A stretch of DNA of 64,000 bases, taken from Megalobrama amblycephala (Eukaryota; Chordata; Actinopteri; Cypriniformes; Xenocyprididae). A program made the translations under genes and the position numbers. Positions 37,895 through 51,610 of this stretch are shown piece after piece. A model generated the notes under the pieces. The model was not told where the DNA came from. It worked only from the letters and a program-made list of their open reading frames with translations, and made no database searches. Position 1 is the first letter of the stretch; each line of letters begins with the position of its first letter. The stretch spans positions 30,953,951 through 31,017,950 of the forward strand of contig NC_063052.1 in NCBI RefSeq assembly GCF_018812025.1, read 5' to 3'.

Positions 37895-38309
37895 ATGAGG
37901 AGGCTTGATCCGGTGCATTTCTCCATGCTCGTCATCGGGGTCTCCTTCGCCTGCTACGCCCCGAGTTTGGATTCGCTGCAGGACCAGGCTTACCGATCGG
38001 CCGTGGTGATCGAAGGCGAGGTGAGCTCGCTGCCCGAGAACGTCTCCGTGGAGCCCTACAGTGTGAATGTCAAGGTGCTGGACGTGTGGCCGGTGAACAG
38101 CGGCGGGCTGGAGCGCGAGCAGCTCGTCACCGTCGGGGAATTCGGCTCCGAGGCTCCGTGCGTGGCGGTGGAGAAGCACCACAGATATATCTTTTTCATG
38201 GACCCTACGGAGGAGCCTTTAGTATTCAAAGCGTCGTTTGCTCCTCTGGACAGCACCAGCGAGAAGACCCTCAAGAAAGATGTGGAGAGCGTATTGTGTG
38301 AAGACTGCG
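37895..38309 (+). CDS. nrg2: Neuregulin 2, first coding exon
   Basis: The exon encodes 138 residues plus one base (phase 1) and ends on a GTAAGT donor. It aligns along its length with the human NRG2 N-terminal region: FSMLVIGVSFACYAPSLDSL with CxxxC-type hydrophobic segment, LQDQAY, VKVLDVWPVNSGGLEREQ, RYIFFMDPTEEPLVFKASFA and the closing CEDC before the Ig domain. The long Ser-rich human N-terminal extension is absent; this ATG matches the internal human MRR. Neuregulins are membrane-anchored EGF-like growth factors that activate ErbB3/ErbB4; the Ig, EGF, membrane and cytoplasmic exons must lie right of the window. One N-glycosylation site (NVS) is present near residue 49. Whether it is nrg2a or nrg2b is not settled. 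Confidence 0.92.
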
Positions 38310-38503
38310 GTAAGTTTATTCACTGTGACTGTGACTGGTGGCAGATGCGCGGGGCTCTTCATTGTTTAACGGATAACGGCGTTGCATTCACAGTGAATGT
38401 AATGTTTTGCTCTAGAGGAGAGCGGGAAGATGGGTCGCTTGTGTTTGGGCGTCTCTGCAGTATTGTTCTAATCACCGTTATAAACATTTAGGTGTACACC
38501 ACC

Positions 38504-38507
<4 letters not shown>

Positions 38508-38559
<52 letters not shown>
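38508..38559. repeat. (CA)n microsatellite
   Basis: About 26 CA units, 200 bp past the nrg2 exon 1 donor. Confidence 0.95.
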
Positions 38560-38560
<1 letters not shown>

Positions 38561-39354
38561 GCACACAAGCAGAGAGAGAGCGATTGACCACATCTGTGGC
38601 AAGCCGTTTATTCCTTTAAAACAACGAGAACTAATTACCAGTAGCGACTAATACCATTTACAGTTTCACTAATACATTAGATGCTAGTGTATTCTCATAG
38701 TGAGCAGTATACAGTATACAAATAACTTTTCAAGTGTTACTGGTATCACATTTTACTATTGTTTTCTGTGAGGATCTGTGGTTTAGATATCAGGTGTTTG
38801 CTTCCAACTAGTATGTATTCCAATTGTCGCTATACCTTTTTCATTTTTTAGCTATTCTTAGCTTCCCAGTAGTACATTTCTTGTCTCGCTTTTTCTAATT
38901 GCATGTTTTACTTGTGATATGTCGACTAGTCACTTTTGAAATGGCTTAAAGTTTAAAATAATACTAAATCCATACTATTAGTTTAAAGTCACCCTGTAGT
39001 GAAAATCAAGTTTTTAATGTTGTTTATATGTCTAGGTGGTGTTTTTTTTTATATGTTAAGACAAACCATGTGCAAATTCATCAGTCAACAGCATTGCTTA
39101 GTATTTTGGTTTCACTTTATTTTAATGTGTCCCTATTACCGTGTAACTGTACATATAAGTATTGAGTAATATTAATTAAGTACATGTACTTGCTACAGGG
39201 TGAGGGTAGGATTCACGTCAACTTTAGCATATCATTACTATGCTGCGAAGCAGGGCTATTAGCATTATTAGCAGCTGTTTGATAACGTAGTCAAGCAAAA
39301 GTCTAATCATATTAATTCCCGTTATGTGTCCGACGTTGTAAAAAGCGATACAAT

Positions 39355-39480
39355 TTTTCAGTTCAGTTCAATTCACATTTATTTGTATAGCGCTTTTCAT
39401 GAAACATATAGTTTCAAAAGCAGCTTTACAGGAAATGCATGTCAGCATTACAATTTAGAGTGATCTGTTATCAGAGGGGA
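39355..39480. repeat. Dispersed fish repeat, TTTATTTGTATAGCGCTTTT type
   Basis: It starts with TTCA-type pentamers, then TTTATTTGTATAGCGCTTTT and AAGCAGCTTTACAGGAAATG. The same core occurs at 9170 and, inverted, at 52330-52400. Confidence 0.7.
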
Positions 39481-40854
39481 CTGTTCAAATTATGTAATTT
39501 CAGAAATGTACATACGAATCATGCAAAGCGTTTTTCTCAGTAAGTTGACCGAGTGGATCTCTGAGCTTGTGCGAGTGAGTGGAGGCGGGCTAATTAGCAT
39601 ATTCATAGATTGGCGTATATTAAATGAAGCAAGGGTGTAGAGTTACATTCAAGCTATTTTAGTGCATTAAGACTTTTTTTTTTTTTTTTTTTTTTTTACA
39701 GGAAAATTATTATAAATATGTAATTTTGGTGATCAAAGATGAGTTATAATGGATACAATTTTTGACTACAGGGGGATTTTAAAGTAATAAATGGTAAAGC
39801 GGTTTGCCATACCATCAGATTGACATGCATTAAATTACCAATTATTCTGTACTCTCAGGCTATGGAGTTCAATCAATATGAAGCAATGTACATGAATCTT
39901 CAGGCTATAGAGTGGCCCATGTTCGTCTGAAACACGTGATTTCACAGAATGCAGCATGATGTGCAGTGATTCATGCAGGCTTCTAACCTTCTCAGAGATG
40001 TTGTAAGTTTGGTGAGAAGCATCAAATAGAGAAATGTGTATAAAATAATGTTGATGGAAAGGTATCAGTTAGCTTTTGGTTGGCATGGAGCACGAAAACA
40101 CGTGATGGGAAACTGGAAATCTGCTGGATATGGTTGGTTACGGGATCAGGTGGCAGCGGCAAGGCCCCTACAGAAAGGGATTCCCATTCAAATGTAGATA
40201 AGCTCTGGCTTCACACTTCTTCCCTATTATAATCGGACATTGGTGAATGTTTTATTGCCTGTTATGACATGCATGTTTTTTTAATGATGTTTTCACTGAT
40301 ATTATATTTACATTTTATAATTTAGAAATGAGCATCAGCTCAGTGTGCTTTAAGAACAGAGTGTGACTTTGAAATAATAGTGGCGTTTTAGTGCAGAAAT
40401 GTGATTTATTGCTTTAAATTGCTTGTAAATTGATTTGTAAATCAGTTCATATGGTTTTCAAGCGACCTTCAGAGTAGGTGTGGTTGAAACGAAGGGTTTT
40501 GCATGGGACCCAGTTGGTAGATTTGTTTGAGATATTAGTCTTGCGTTTTCACTTTTTCACTGTGATTTCCACTCCAGTTGACATATATGCACAAATGATG
40601 AATTTTTGTTGGAATAACTCCAGAGACAGAGCCTTAAGTGTTCTCTCTCTTTAATTCCTGTGTCTTTTCTTTTAGTCTAATGGCATATTATTAAATTAGT
40701 AATAATGTTACCCTAAAATTATATTACAAGGAATTTCTGTTTCTTCCTGTCCTGTTCTTCCCAGACAGTCCTGATTGAGTTTTAGGAAACACTGCATATG
40801 TGGGACACAGGCAAGAAAGTGTAGATTAGATTGGACTTTATTTGTTTGTTTATT

Positions 40855-41290
40855 TGTGTTGGGTAAGTAATTAGTTACTGTAATTAAATTACAAAAAAGT
40901 AAAGTAAGAGATTACACTTCATTTTTCTGTAATTTAATACAGTTACTTCTGATGTAATTGCATTAAATACTGTATAGACTATAGAGCAGTTCTATATAAA
41001 ACTATTGTGGATTTAACATGATAAAATGTATGTTTTTAATGAAACCTTCTCCCTTTAAATTTGGTCAGTTCAAGAATAATTCATGCAATTTTATATTATT
41101 TATTTGAGAGAAATAAAAGAGTAGTTTCATGTCTATCCTTGTATTGTTCAACTGGTCAGATACGGAGTTTAGATAGTAATTAGTAATAATAAGAAATGCA
41201 ATACTTTTTAAAGAGTAATTATACTGTTGAAGATGTAAATAATAGCTAGTAATTAATTACTTTTTTAGAGTAACTTTAGAGCAACACTGG
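40855..41290. repeat. Decayed repeat with GTTGGGTAAGTAA end
   Basis: GTGTTGGGTAAGTAATTAG on the left is loosely mirrored by TAACTTTAGAGCAACACTGG on the right, with many TAATTACAGTTAC-like words between. It looks like an old fish MITE. Confidence 0.5.
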
Positions 41291-42481
41291 ATAAAATCAA
41301 CGTGCATTGCATTAAATGGCACATGTATATAATATATAACGAATATAATGCATGTGCAAATATAAAAATATAAACAGGCTGCATATTCAAATATAAGCAG
41401 ATTTTGGGAATAAATATAATTCACCGTGGTACTATGTTAGTTTATTCTAAATAAATAAAATCTAAATATGTAATATATATTTTTTATAGATTGGTTAAAA
41501 TAAATAAGTGGTCATTGTTTTTTATCAGTCTATAAAATATTATTTTGTATAAATCTTATTTATTTTTAGAATGATAACTGGCATATATAAATATCAATTC
41601 TTTGCTGAGAAAATGATACCCAAGCTGGGAAATTGCCTCACTTTATGTGTCACTGTGCCGATATGAATGAGTTGACTTGTGAATGAATGGAAAATGGCTT
41701 TTGTTTACTCTAAAAAGTTTGGGGAAAGTGAGAGAGGAAGGAAGTGTCAGGGACCAAAACTACAGAAATACTGTGAGGTAGGTCAGATGATTTTGAGAGG
41801 AATTACCCACTTAAAGCATCAGAAGGACTGATTCTGCTATTGTGCTTTCATGTAGTGTGTTATATAGCTGTTTGTGAATGTAAAAGCTCTGCAAAGTTTT
41901 AAAGATCAAAATGCAGATAAATGCAGTTATTGTATCCCAAAAGAAAGAATCGATTCTGAAGTGCCTGAAAAGAGTCGTCAGTAATTCCAGTCTTGCTGCC
42001 TGCATGAACCCTATGTAGTTTTGTAATGAATTTGCAGAATGTCAGCCTATATGGTCTTCATTGGCTGCCCACGAACGATGTCAAATTTACCCCACCCTCA
42101 AACACTGTAGATGTAGCTGAGGCGAAGAGTTTGGTTTGTGACATGTTGAGAAAACACTGTTTTCTTTGCTGCACTTCCAAAGGATGAGGACTCCTTATTT
42201 TTCGCATTGATACAGTAAAACCAACGGCATCGTACTGTTCATATCACTGTGTGTAGCTGAAATTCAGATGTGGTAATGGCCGTTTTGTTTCCAACACATG
42301 CCGTAACCTGTTGACCAATCATAACAGACTGGGCTATCTGACCAATCAGAGCAGAGGAAGCTCTCTGAAAGGAGGGGTTTAGAAAGACTGAATCCTTGAT
42401 CGAACCATTTCAGACACTGTGTGATGCTGCAATGTATGTTATGAGAAAATGAAAATGTTTTTTACCCGGATGCATGAAAAC

Positions 42482-43395
42482 TAGGGGTGTACAAAGTAAC
42501 ATGACGGTTGGGTACGTACCTCGATATTGAAGTCATGGTTTGGTGCGGGTTCGGTACAGCATAGGGGAGAAAACTAAACATAAAATTGATCATTTTTTTC
42601 TTTTTTATTAAACAGTGGTTCTTTGAAAAAATGAATCTCTCTCTTTTAAAAAATGAGGATAAAAAATCTATCTCAGCTAATGCTGTAAACTATATTCAGG
42701 GAGCCCTTTCTTGCACATTACTATAATATTAAAGGTTAAAATTAACAACAGAGCCCAAACTATTAAATTCAGTTGCTATTTATTTTTAGATATAATAATC
42801 AACACTCAATAAAATCAATCAATAAAACACACACACACACACACAAAAAAACAAACAAAAAAAAACATGTAAATTGCACTTATGGCAGGTTTTGCATTAA
42901 TGTCTAAATCCAATTCAAAAATTATTTTTCTACTCCAAGTCATTTTTGAAATATAATCATTTACATGACAAATTTATTTAAACATAATTTAAATAATTAA
43001 GACATTACTAACAGGTAAAGTAAATATAATGAACATATAAGTCAATATAGTGCATGTATTTAGTGAAATGCTTCTAGAGTTAATTTCTCTATAGTGAACT
43101 AACATGCTGTGGACACAAAATGACTTGCCTGAGGTAAATGTAATGTTATTCTCAAGCTGTTTTATTGATGTCTTTCCACGGATGAAACACTGAATATATG
43201 TAAACTTATCTTTGCATAGATCGTCTGTTCTTCTTCTGCGCTTTTTCCTGTTGTAGCTGTTAGCAAACAGCGTTGCATTACCATATGCGCCCCCTTCTGG
43301 ATTGGAGTGTGGGTCACCTGTGACTGACTGTATTCGTCGTCTGACTGTATGCACTGTGACGGTTCAGGATGAATACATGTACTGTTACACCCCTA
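42482..43395. mobile_element. hAT-type non-autonomous element with TAGGGGTGT ends
   Basis: TAGGGGTGT at the left and ACACCCCTA at the right, flanked by ATGAAAAC (42474-42481) and ATAAAAAC (43396-43403), a 7-of-8 match to an 8-bp target duplication. No transposase was read. It holds the CTCF-like site at 43287. Confidence 0.75.
43287..43300 (-). promoter_or_regulatory. CTCF-like motif inside a hAT-type element
   Basis: On minus it reads CCAGAAGGGGGCGC, 13 of 14 matches to CCASYAGRKGGCRS. Occupancy is not known. Confidence 0.4.
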
Positions 43396-44837
43396 ATAAA
43401 AACCTAATGTAGGAGACACCAAAACAAATAAATTACAAAATGGCACAGGGGCACGGTTTAATGCAAGCTTTTAGGAAAATAATCAGTGTAAAAGTGCCAT
43501 TTTCATTTATTCATTTTGCAGACGCTTTTACGTGTCAGATAGACTGTTTGCTGTTTGTTAGAAATAAAATGAGAGCAGTCTTGATCCATAGAGACCGGTG
43601 CGCTCAAAAAACACGATCCACCTCTGAGACTGAAAGACGTGGCAGATATAGAAACAGACAGACCACAGAGACAGACAGACCGGGTATGAGTGAACATTAG
43701 TCCAGTGTGACTGAACTGAATGTGACTGATGAGAGTCACCATACCTTGAACTCTGCAGCAGAAAGTGAGAGGGACACAGTCTGTGTTAGTTTGAATGTGC
43801 TTGCAAGAGAGAAACTGGATTGAGAAAGAGTGAGTGTATCTGTGTGTCAGTGCCGATGAGAGAAAGAGCGAGCGAGAGATCTGGAGCTTGTATGAATTAT
43901 GCAGGCTGCAGTCTAGAGTGCAGAGTTTTAGCTGACCGTGTTCCTTTTTCTCTCATTTGCCTCTGATTTATATTTCACAGTAACTTCGCCATGTGCAACA
44001 CACAGAGAACAGAAAGCCGTGAGCAGTTGAGCCGGTCTGTTCATGCCAGATAAAAAGCAGGCAACATCAAAGGCGCTCAGATACGAAATGGGAAAAATTA
44101 ATGAACGTATTGATTGCGCATTGTTTTAAAATTACATCGCAAACAGCAGATCGTTTATACTCGCAACGTTATTGCTTTTCCCTTACTGCGGTCTTTTAAA
44201 CATTCCTACACAAGCCCTGGAGCCATGAAGACATGCAGAACATCAGAGAGGCAGTGTCACAGAAACAGCCCCACCTCCTGGTCAGATTATGGTAATGCAG
44301 GCAAATCTCCCACCGGGGGAGACCAGCCCACATAGAGGAAGCTGGTGCTTTTTAATCTGATGTTTATATAGTGTATGAAGCAGTGTTAGAGGATCAATAG
44401 AGCTTCATAAGGAGCTTATAAAGACAGTGAGTGTCCTTTAAGCTGCAGAAGGACAGTTGAAGTTTACCCAGTCACTGAATTATTGAACAGCACTTAGTTT
44501 AACTTCATTCCCTCGACACACACTCACAAACCTCCTCGGTTGTCTAGTAGCTTCAGTTTGGTACACGGCCGCTAACTTGTGACTACGTAATCGGTGACGA
44601 CAATTCTCTTTTTTTTTTTTTTCATACTGGATGGAGGATTGAAATTATATCTACATGATGTAAACTTTGTGTGTGGGTCACGTATTCCATAAGTACACAG
44701 AAATGCTTTTTAGCATATTTCTCATTTAAAATAATTCTCATTGCAAATTACAGTATATTATCAACATGAGAACTTGAAAGAAAAATTAATACAAAGTTCT
44801 GTCATGAAACTCTAGATGGCACAGGCTGATAGGTCCT

Positions 44838-45423
44838 TAAAGGGATCTTTTTGATGAAATCTGAGAGCTTTCTGACCCTCCATAGACAGCTGCGCAACTG
44901 ACACTTTGATGCTTTTTAAATAGTTCAGTTCATAAAAAAAGTTCATAAAGAGATCATAAAGCTAATGCATATGAATTGAATTTAGTCCAGATTTTCTGAA
45001 GAGAAGATTCGATTGTTTTATGTGATGAACAGATTTAGGCTTTTATTTACAAGCTCAAACGTGCTGCGTAACGCACGAGAATGAACCTCATTGTTTCTTG
45101 CACGTCAAGCAAACATGCCTGAGCCTCTGTTTACCACAACTGATGAGTTGATTAAATTTTATATGTGAATAAAAGCCCAAATTCAGTCTGTTCATCATAT
45201 AAAGTGGACTAAACCGCTCAATTCATATAGATTAGTTTTACGATCCCTTTATGATCTTTTTGAAGCGTCAAAGTGTCAGTTGCGTAGCTGTCTATGGAGG
45301 GACAGAAAGCTCTCAGATTTCCTTAAAAAGATCTTAATTTGTGTTCAGAAGATGAACTGGTTTGGAATAACATGAGGGTAATTAATGACTGAATTTTCAT
45401 TTTTGGGTGAACTATCCCTTTAA
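44838..45423. mobile_element. Palindromic MITE of the GGGATAGTTCACC group
   Basis: The right end reads GGGTGAACTATCCCTTTAA. Inside, CCATAGACAGCTGCGCAACT near 44881 pairs with 45273-45297. The left outer end is shortened. Confidence 0.7.
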
Positions 45424-45857
45424 CTCAATCTGCTTGCAATCACATCATTCTTTATAGGGCACAGCTGATTGGTTCTTGCTGTATCAGTAGCCAATGAGCT
45501 TGCTGCTCAACCTTCAAATACTTGGTCAGCATTTGCTGTAGCAGTTGCAGCACGCTTTCAGAAACCCTCCACCTTCCCCAGATCTGCAACTTTTAATTCA
45601 TGTACGCTATATTGTACAGCAGCAGCAGCATGTCTTACTTGCTCACAGCAATGTATCATGTATGTATTGGTAGTAGCAAGTCCCGTACTTACTCTGCAGC
45701 AGCAGCAGCATAGCAGATCTCTTACACAAAGACCAAACATATCAACGTGCCAAACACCCAGATAATTTTATTAGTATTTTGTACATCGCTCTTTTGCTTT
45801 AACAACAGACTGCAACTTTTAGTGTTGATAATACAATTTGCAATGAAAATGTTTTAA

Positions 45858-46405
45858 AGGTGTAGTATGTAATATTGACAGCTAGTGTTTGAAATGGGTA
45901 CTGCAGTCCAAATTCAAAATATTGGAGAGAGTTGTTTCCCCCGCTCCCACTTCCTCAGACTCGATCCTTACGCGGGTTGCCAGATCGAGGAGACGCAATA
46001 GGTGCAATGGAAGGAGATGAGCCTTAAACTGTAAGCTGATGGGTTGATTTATCGCTGTTTTAATATGCCTCTAGTCATAGAGCTTTTTACATGGATGCCA
46101 AGGCTTTTTTGGTCTGGGTTAGAGATCGGAATCTGTTTGTTTGCTGTCTTCCATAGCTGCAATATGCTGTGTTTTTCGCCAACTGGCAACCTAGGGTGTT
46201 GAAATGCTATTGGGTAAATTGGCAGTGGGCGGGATCACACAGATCAAAACAAAAACAAACATTCCGACACGGAATGCACATTTCAATGTAGAATAACTGG
46301 TTGTAGGATTGATTTTCGGAGAAAGAAGTATGTGAACTTTGCATGTTCCCTAAATATCTGCAAACATATGGTATTTTTACGCTTTAGTACAATTCAGTAG
46401 CACCT
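45858..46405. mobile_element. TTAA-flanked non-autonomous DNA element
   Basis: TTAA at 45854-45857 and 46406-46409 flanks inverted ends AGGTG and CACCT. TTAA duplications are typical of piggyBac and Kolobok transposons; no transposase is present. Confidence 0.6.
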
Positions 46406-47615
46406 TTAAATTAGAAAATTTAAGTGAAAATTAAAAAAAAAAAATCACATTTACCAAAAAAGTACATGAATTTTCTTGCATCGGCATTTTGCTTTAATGA
46501 CACTGTGCAAGAAGGTCTCAGACTTCTAGACCCCATTGTACGTACAGAAGAATCGTACTGTCATTCACACAGAGAGACTGAAATCAAATGATTCTCTCAT
46601 GAATTCAGCCTGAGCGCACACGAAATGAAAATAAAAGAAATATATATGTTTTTTTTTCTATAGCCAGCACGCTCCTGATATCACAAATCTGTGGGAAAGT
46701 AGGAGGGGGTTATTACAGAAAGAGAGGAAGGGAGCGTGCGAGAGATGCTATTGCGGAAAAACGAGTGGAACAGGGTATGAGAGAAGGTAAGCAAATGAGA
46801 GTGGTACTGTAAAAAGAGAAAAGCAGATGCACTGAAGGGGGAGGGGGGCTGTACACGAGAAAAAGAGAGAAAGAGAGAGAGAGTAAAAGAGAATAGCTTT
46901 CCTCTTTCTGCTCTGCCTGCGAGCATCTCATCAACTATTCATCACTTACTGTGCTCATCTCTCTCTCTCTCTCTCTCTCGCGCTCAGCTCTCATTCACGC
47001 TATCCTCAGCTCTGAGAGATGTGTCAGGAATGTCTAATTGAAATGAACTGATAGAAACACATTGACTCAGGTAAGCAGGTCGACTCAGCCGAGCTCATTT
47101 CTAAGACAATCACACTAGGGCCCGTTTCACACGCGCTGCATCTGCGTCGTGTGTTTCTTTTTGCCGGCCATATTAACTTGGGATGGGTCATGATGTTCAG
47201 TTAGTCAATTAGTGAGGTCTAGATTTTTCTTATATATTTTTAGCTTTGATATTTTTAGCACTTGTGCTTTAATAAGCTTGCTGTGCTTTATTTGTTAGTT
47301 AACACTGCAAAACCCTCATTCATGCCCTGTTTTTGTTTGATGGTCCCACCATAATCATTTCATTTTTATTGTTTTTTAGTAAATATTCCTTTTTCTTTAA
47401 TGCATTTTGTGATTCCTGTGTTCTGTTTCATCATATTGCACATCCTATACTGCGTATATCAGGGGCCTGTGATTTCTGCGATGCGGAAAACATGGACAGA
47501 ATTGCAGAATTCAGTCATAAAAATTGCAGTGTAATGGGGGGCGACTTTTAAATTAACCTGCATATAGTATAAATGAGACATATATTGTTCACATATATGG
47601 CATTAAGATACATTA

Positions 47616-47621
<6 letters not shown>

Positions 47622-47668
<47 letters not shown>
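47622..47668. repeat. (AT)n microsatellite
   Basis: About 23 AT units in nrg2 intron 1. Confidence 0.9.
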
Positions 47669-47672
<4 letters not shown>

Positions 47673-49479
47673 CCTATATAAGAATACCGAATGTTTGCAT
47701 ATATGTTGTGTAAATAAACGCGCATATATAAAGCAGACATATATTGTTCCCTGTCAAAATAAAAGGCTGGCTTAACTTGAAGAAATTGTATTAGTATTGA
47801 AGACTTGAAGAAAATATATTACTATTCTACCATAGAATGCACTTCTCAAAGTAATAATAATAATAATAAAAATTTTAAATAAAATAAATTTATAAAGCTT
47901 TATTTTTGAAGGACTATAACGGTTTTTCTTCCATGTTTTAATTTTAACAGTAAACCTCTGTTTTGTAGCGTTTTGTTTGCAAAAAAAGCAATTGTTACAT
48001 CTTCATGTGATTTACATTTTCGATTACAAGACTATAATTTTTTAATAAAAATTGTAATATTTTTTTTAATGTTTAATGCCTTCATTACCAGTGTTTCTAA
48101 TAATACATTTGTATTAAATCATAAATCCAGAAAAATTTTAAATACACACAGAATTTCAGATATAATAAAACATTTCATGGGGCCATTTATTCTCAAAAAT
48201 ATAAATGTTATTACATTGTTAAACTCACTTGATTAGACATGATTTTTGATTAATAAAATTTAATTAAACCATTAAAACGGAATCCAGAGAATGCAAACAA
48301 ATTAAACATGGAGAAAAAAAAAGTAATTTGGGAAAAAAATAAAATGCAATTTGGGATAAAATAAATTGGATTTTATAGGGCTCTAATATATTTACCCACT
48401 TCTTTTGTAAACGCTTCCTAAGAAACGCATCAGATCAAGGTCAGACGAACCACAAACCAGCCTAATTACACAAGGCTTCCACTTTTCATGACCAATTATT
48501 CAACTAGTCGATCAGGCAACTTGAAAATATATAGTTTTGCATATCCTTAATATAACTGGTTGCACCATTCACTTGCAAACGTAAGTGCATGTGAAGTGAC
48601 ACTGAAATTATATTTTTGGTGTGTAAGTCACACTTCACACAGAGAACATGTTGAAAATGCACTGGAAACCTATTTATCAACATGATATTTTGAAATATAG
48701 CTTATATAGTTTATTGTTAAAATCACAGCAAGAACTGGTTTGTCGCTGTGCATGTTGGTCTCCTCTTGTGGGTACATAAACTGCAGTGTTTACCAGATCT
48801 TTTGCATTAGTCAGAGGTCTAATTGCTGTGGCGGTAACACACCTCCGTACTCAAGGGGGCGATAGAGTTTCCTTCAGATGTCCGTCTCATTAAACCAAAT
48901 GTGTTGCATGTCAACTTTCTAACTTGCTTTCTGCTGTTAAACTGTTTATTCGTTATTTAAAACCCTTTCATCGCATCTGACACTTTTCGAAATGCATTTG
49001 AGATTGCATCGTTTGCGTTTGTTTATGTGTTTGCATAGAGTACGTTAAAGGCCTTAGTGATTCAGAAGATGTAAAACACAGTTTGCGTGAGTGTCTTTGC
49101 CAATCTTAAACTCAGGTTGTGTTAATATGCTGTGATGAGGTGCTTATGTAGTGGAGGTGATGCAGTGTAAGCTCTTCTCATTTGGCTCAGATAGACCTGC
49201 TGTGTCAACTTTTTCTTTCTTTTTTGTTTTAATTAGCAGCTGGTTTTCCTCTGCGGGCTCCATTGGGACTCCATATGTTATGGAGTATAGATCCCATGTG
49301 TAAAGCACACGCTGCACCTCATCTTACGCTACAAAAATAGGACCTATAGTTTCCACCAAAACACCACAGTTACTACATGTACCTGTACTTTTAATTACTG
49401 TAAAATGAAAGTAAATTCATGTGGGTTTGTTCTTTCTTTCTTCCTTCAGTAAGTTAGTAATAAGTAATAATAATTCAAT

Positions 49480-49665
49480 AAGTAATCAGAAATGTTTCTT
49501 GAGCAGCAAATCAGCCTATTAGAATGATTTCTGAAGGATCATGTGACACTGAAGACTGAAAATTCAGCTTTGATCACAGGAATAAATTACATTTTAAAAT
49601 ATATTCAAAGCAGAAAAGACTTCTTTCAAGAACATTATAAATCATACTGACCCCAAGTGTTGTTG
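49480..49665. repeat. Fragment of the 'ACTGACCCCAA' cyprinid repeat
   Basis: It holds CAGAAATGTTTCTTGAGCA, GATTTCTGAAGGATCATGTG and CATACTGACCCCAAGTGTTG, matching the right arm of the fold-back repeat at 59751-60108. Confidence 0.7.
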
Positions 49666-50055
49666 TTGCCTTACTTGTGATGTTATTTTTTTATTTATTT
49701 TGTTACTGTATGTGTTATATTTGTGTATGATTGTGTGTTTGTGAATTGTCTTGTTTTAAAGTAGCAATAGCGTATTTAAGGCAACATGAAACCAAGTTCA
49801 AACCCATTTTATTTCCATAATGTGACATGTTACATAGTGAAACAGGATATTCAATTAAAAAAAAATTTTAAACTAAGACCTGAATGTGAGTTTGGTTGGA
49901 TTGAAACACTGCCAGCACCCAGTTTTGATAAGAATTTTTGACCACAATGTGCAGAATGAAGGTCAAACTCACTTCTTTTTCAGCTCTTTTACTATTTGCT
50001 ATTTTGCTATTTTTCCTGTTACATTTATTGTGTTAACCAGTATTAAATTGATAAC

Positions 50056-50860
50056 CAGGGCTTTACATTAACACCCGCCAGTCAGTGGCGTGTAATGCAG
50101 TCACTCCTACTAGCCACTTTGGCGGGTTGAATTTGATATATAATATAAACATTTTTCAATTGTAGTCTTTTAAAAAGGCATCTGAAATAAGTGCAATGCA
50201 GTGTTGTCAAAAATATATATTTTTTTCGATACATATCAATACTGAAATAGCTGAAACGCTTCCAATACTAATTTTCCACAGAATACTCGATACCAACTTC
50301 TCTTTCTCGCTCTCTCATCTCTCCAGCAGCGTGTTGACACAAAGACCCGCACTCACTCCTTTCATTTGCTCTGGATGAATATTGTTGGCGTTACAGGGCT
50401 TGAATTTTAGCGTAGTATTGCGCATAATTTTACTCGTTCCAGCAAATTTTCTGCTCACACCCAAAGTGCGGCACATAAAGCCACCTCTCAGAACTAAGTT
50501 GAGTTCTTTTTCGCTGCTTATTGCACTTAAACAGTCAAATACACTCAAAATAATGTCAAAATGCCGGTCTCTGAGAGTATTCATGTCAACACAGTCATTT
50601 ATGTTTAAAGTGAACGTAAACAGTTTAGAAAGAAAACATGTGTAACAGTATAATGAATCTGTGCGTCAGGTCTTAAAGTGACAGCAGCCTAATAAACCTG
50701 CTGCCAAATTATGAGATAATATTAACAATATCTATATAGCAGTTTTTCCTCGTGGTATTGATGTCAAAATTGTGGCCAGTGAAAATGCTGAGAGGCTAGT
50801 AACTTTGGAAAACCACTAACCGCAGTGGCTGGTGAGCAAAAAGTTACTGTTAAAGCCCTG
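50056..50860 (-). mobile_element. CAGGGCTT element, copy A
   Basis: Ends CAGGGCTTTACATTAAC and GTTAAAGCCCTG. It is the inverted relative of 52486-53299. A minus frame at 50584-50315 reads HFDIILSVFDCLSAISSEKE and RGGFMCRTLGVSRK, matched in the other copy. The flanking 8-mers do not agree, so the target duplication has decayed. Confidence 0.75.
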
Positions 50861-51551
50861 GTGGTATCTAAGACAGCAAGATGTAAACTGTAAAGCAAAA
50901 AAATGTAAACAATTTTTTTATTTTTTTTTCATCTGAATTTTGTTAATGATAGACTTGGACACCGATACAAAATACACCCTACTCTGGCATATATACATAG
51001 TAAAACTGGAGATAGAAAGTGAGAGTTCAGATATAGTGATGGATTTTGTAACACAAATGAATCAGGTGTGTGTATATTGGTGTCTGTGTGTTTAAACTCA
51101 CAGTAGCAAGGCCTCTTGAGCGAAATTGTGTGCTGCCGGTGATATCGAGTAGTGAACTCTTATTTCTTCCACCCTGGAGAGGTGGCAGGAGATGGGAAGA
51201 GAGCAGAAGCTGCTCGGCAGAGCGATGTTCATGTCAAAGGTCACCGTTTCACTCATTGTTCCTTTTAACTGTGGGACGGATGGAGCTGCAGTACCAGCGT
51301 CCGCTGGAGAACGTTTTAGCTGCTTCTTTAATTGTTTAATTGTGTAATTATTCTGTCTATGTCTCTCTTCCCCTCTCTCTCTCTCTCTCTCTTTCTCTCA
51401 AGAGTGGTTACCATGGTGACAGCTGCGTGCTGCAGATATCACACTGATCTCACGCACAGATAGAGGTGTTTCTGTCTTACATCAAAAATCGCAGTATCAT
51501 AATAATAAACAAATCAAATTTGTCTTGCAAACTATGACTATGCAAACTATG

Positions 51552-51609
<58 letters not shown>
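51552..51609. repeat. Compound (TA)n(GT)n microsatellite
   Basis: About 10 TA units followed by about 19 GT units. Confidence 0.9.
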
Positions 51610-51610
<1 letters not shown>

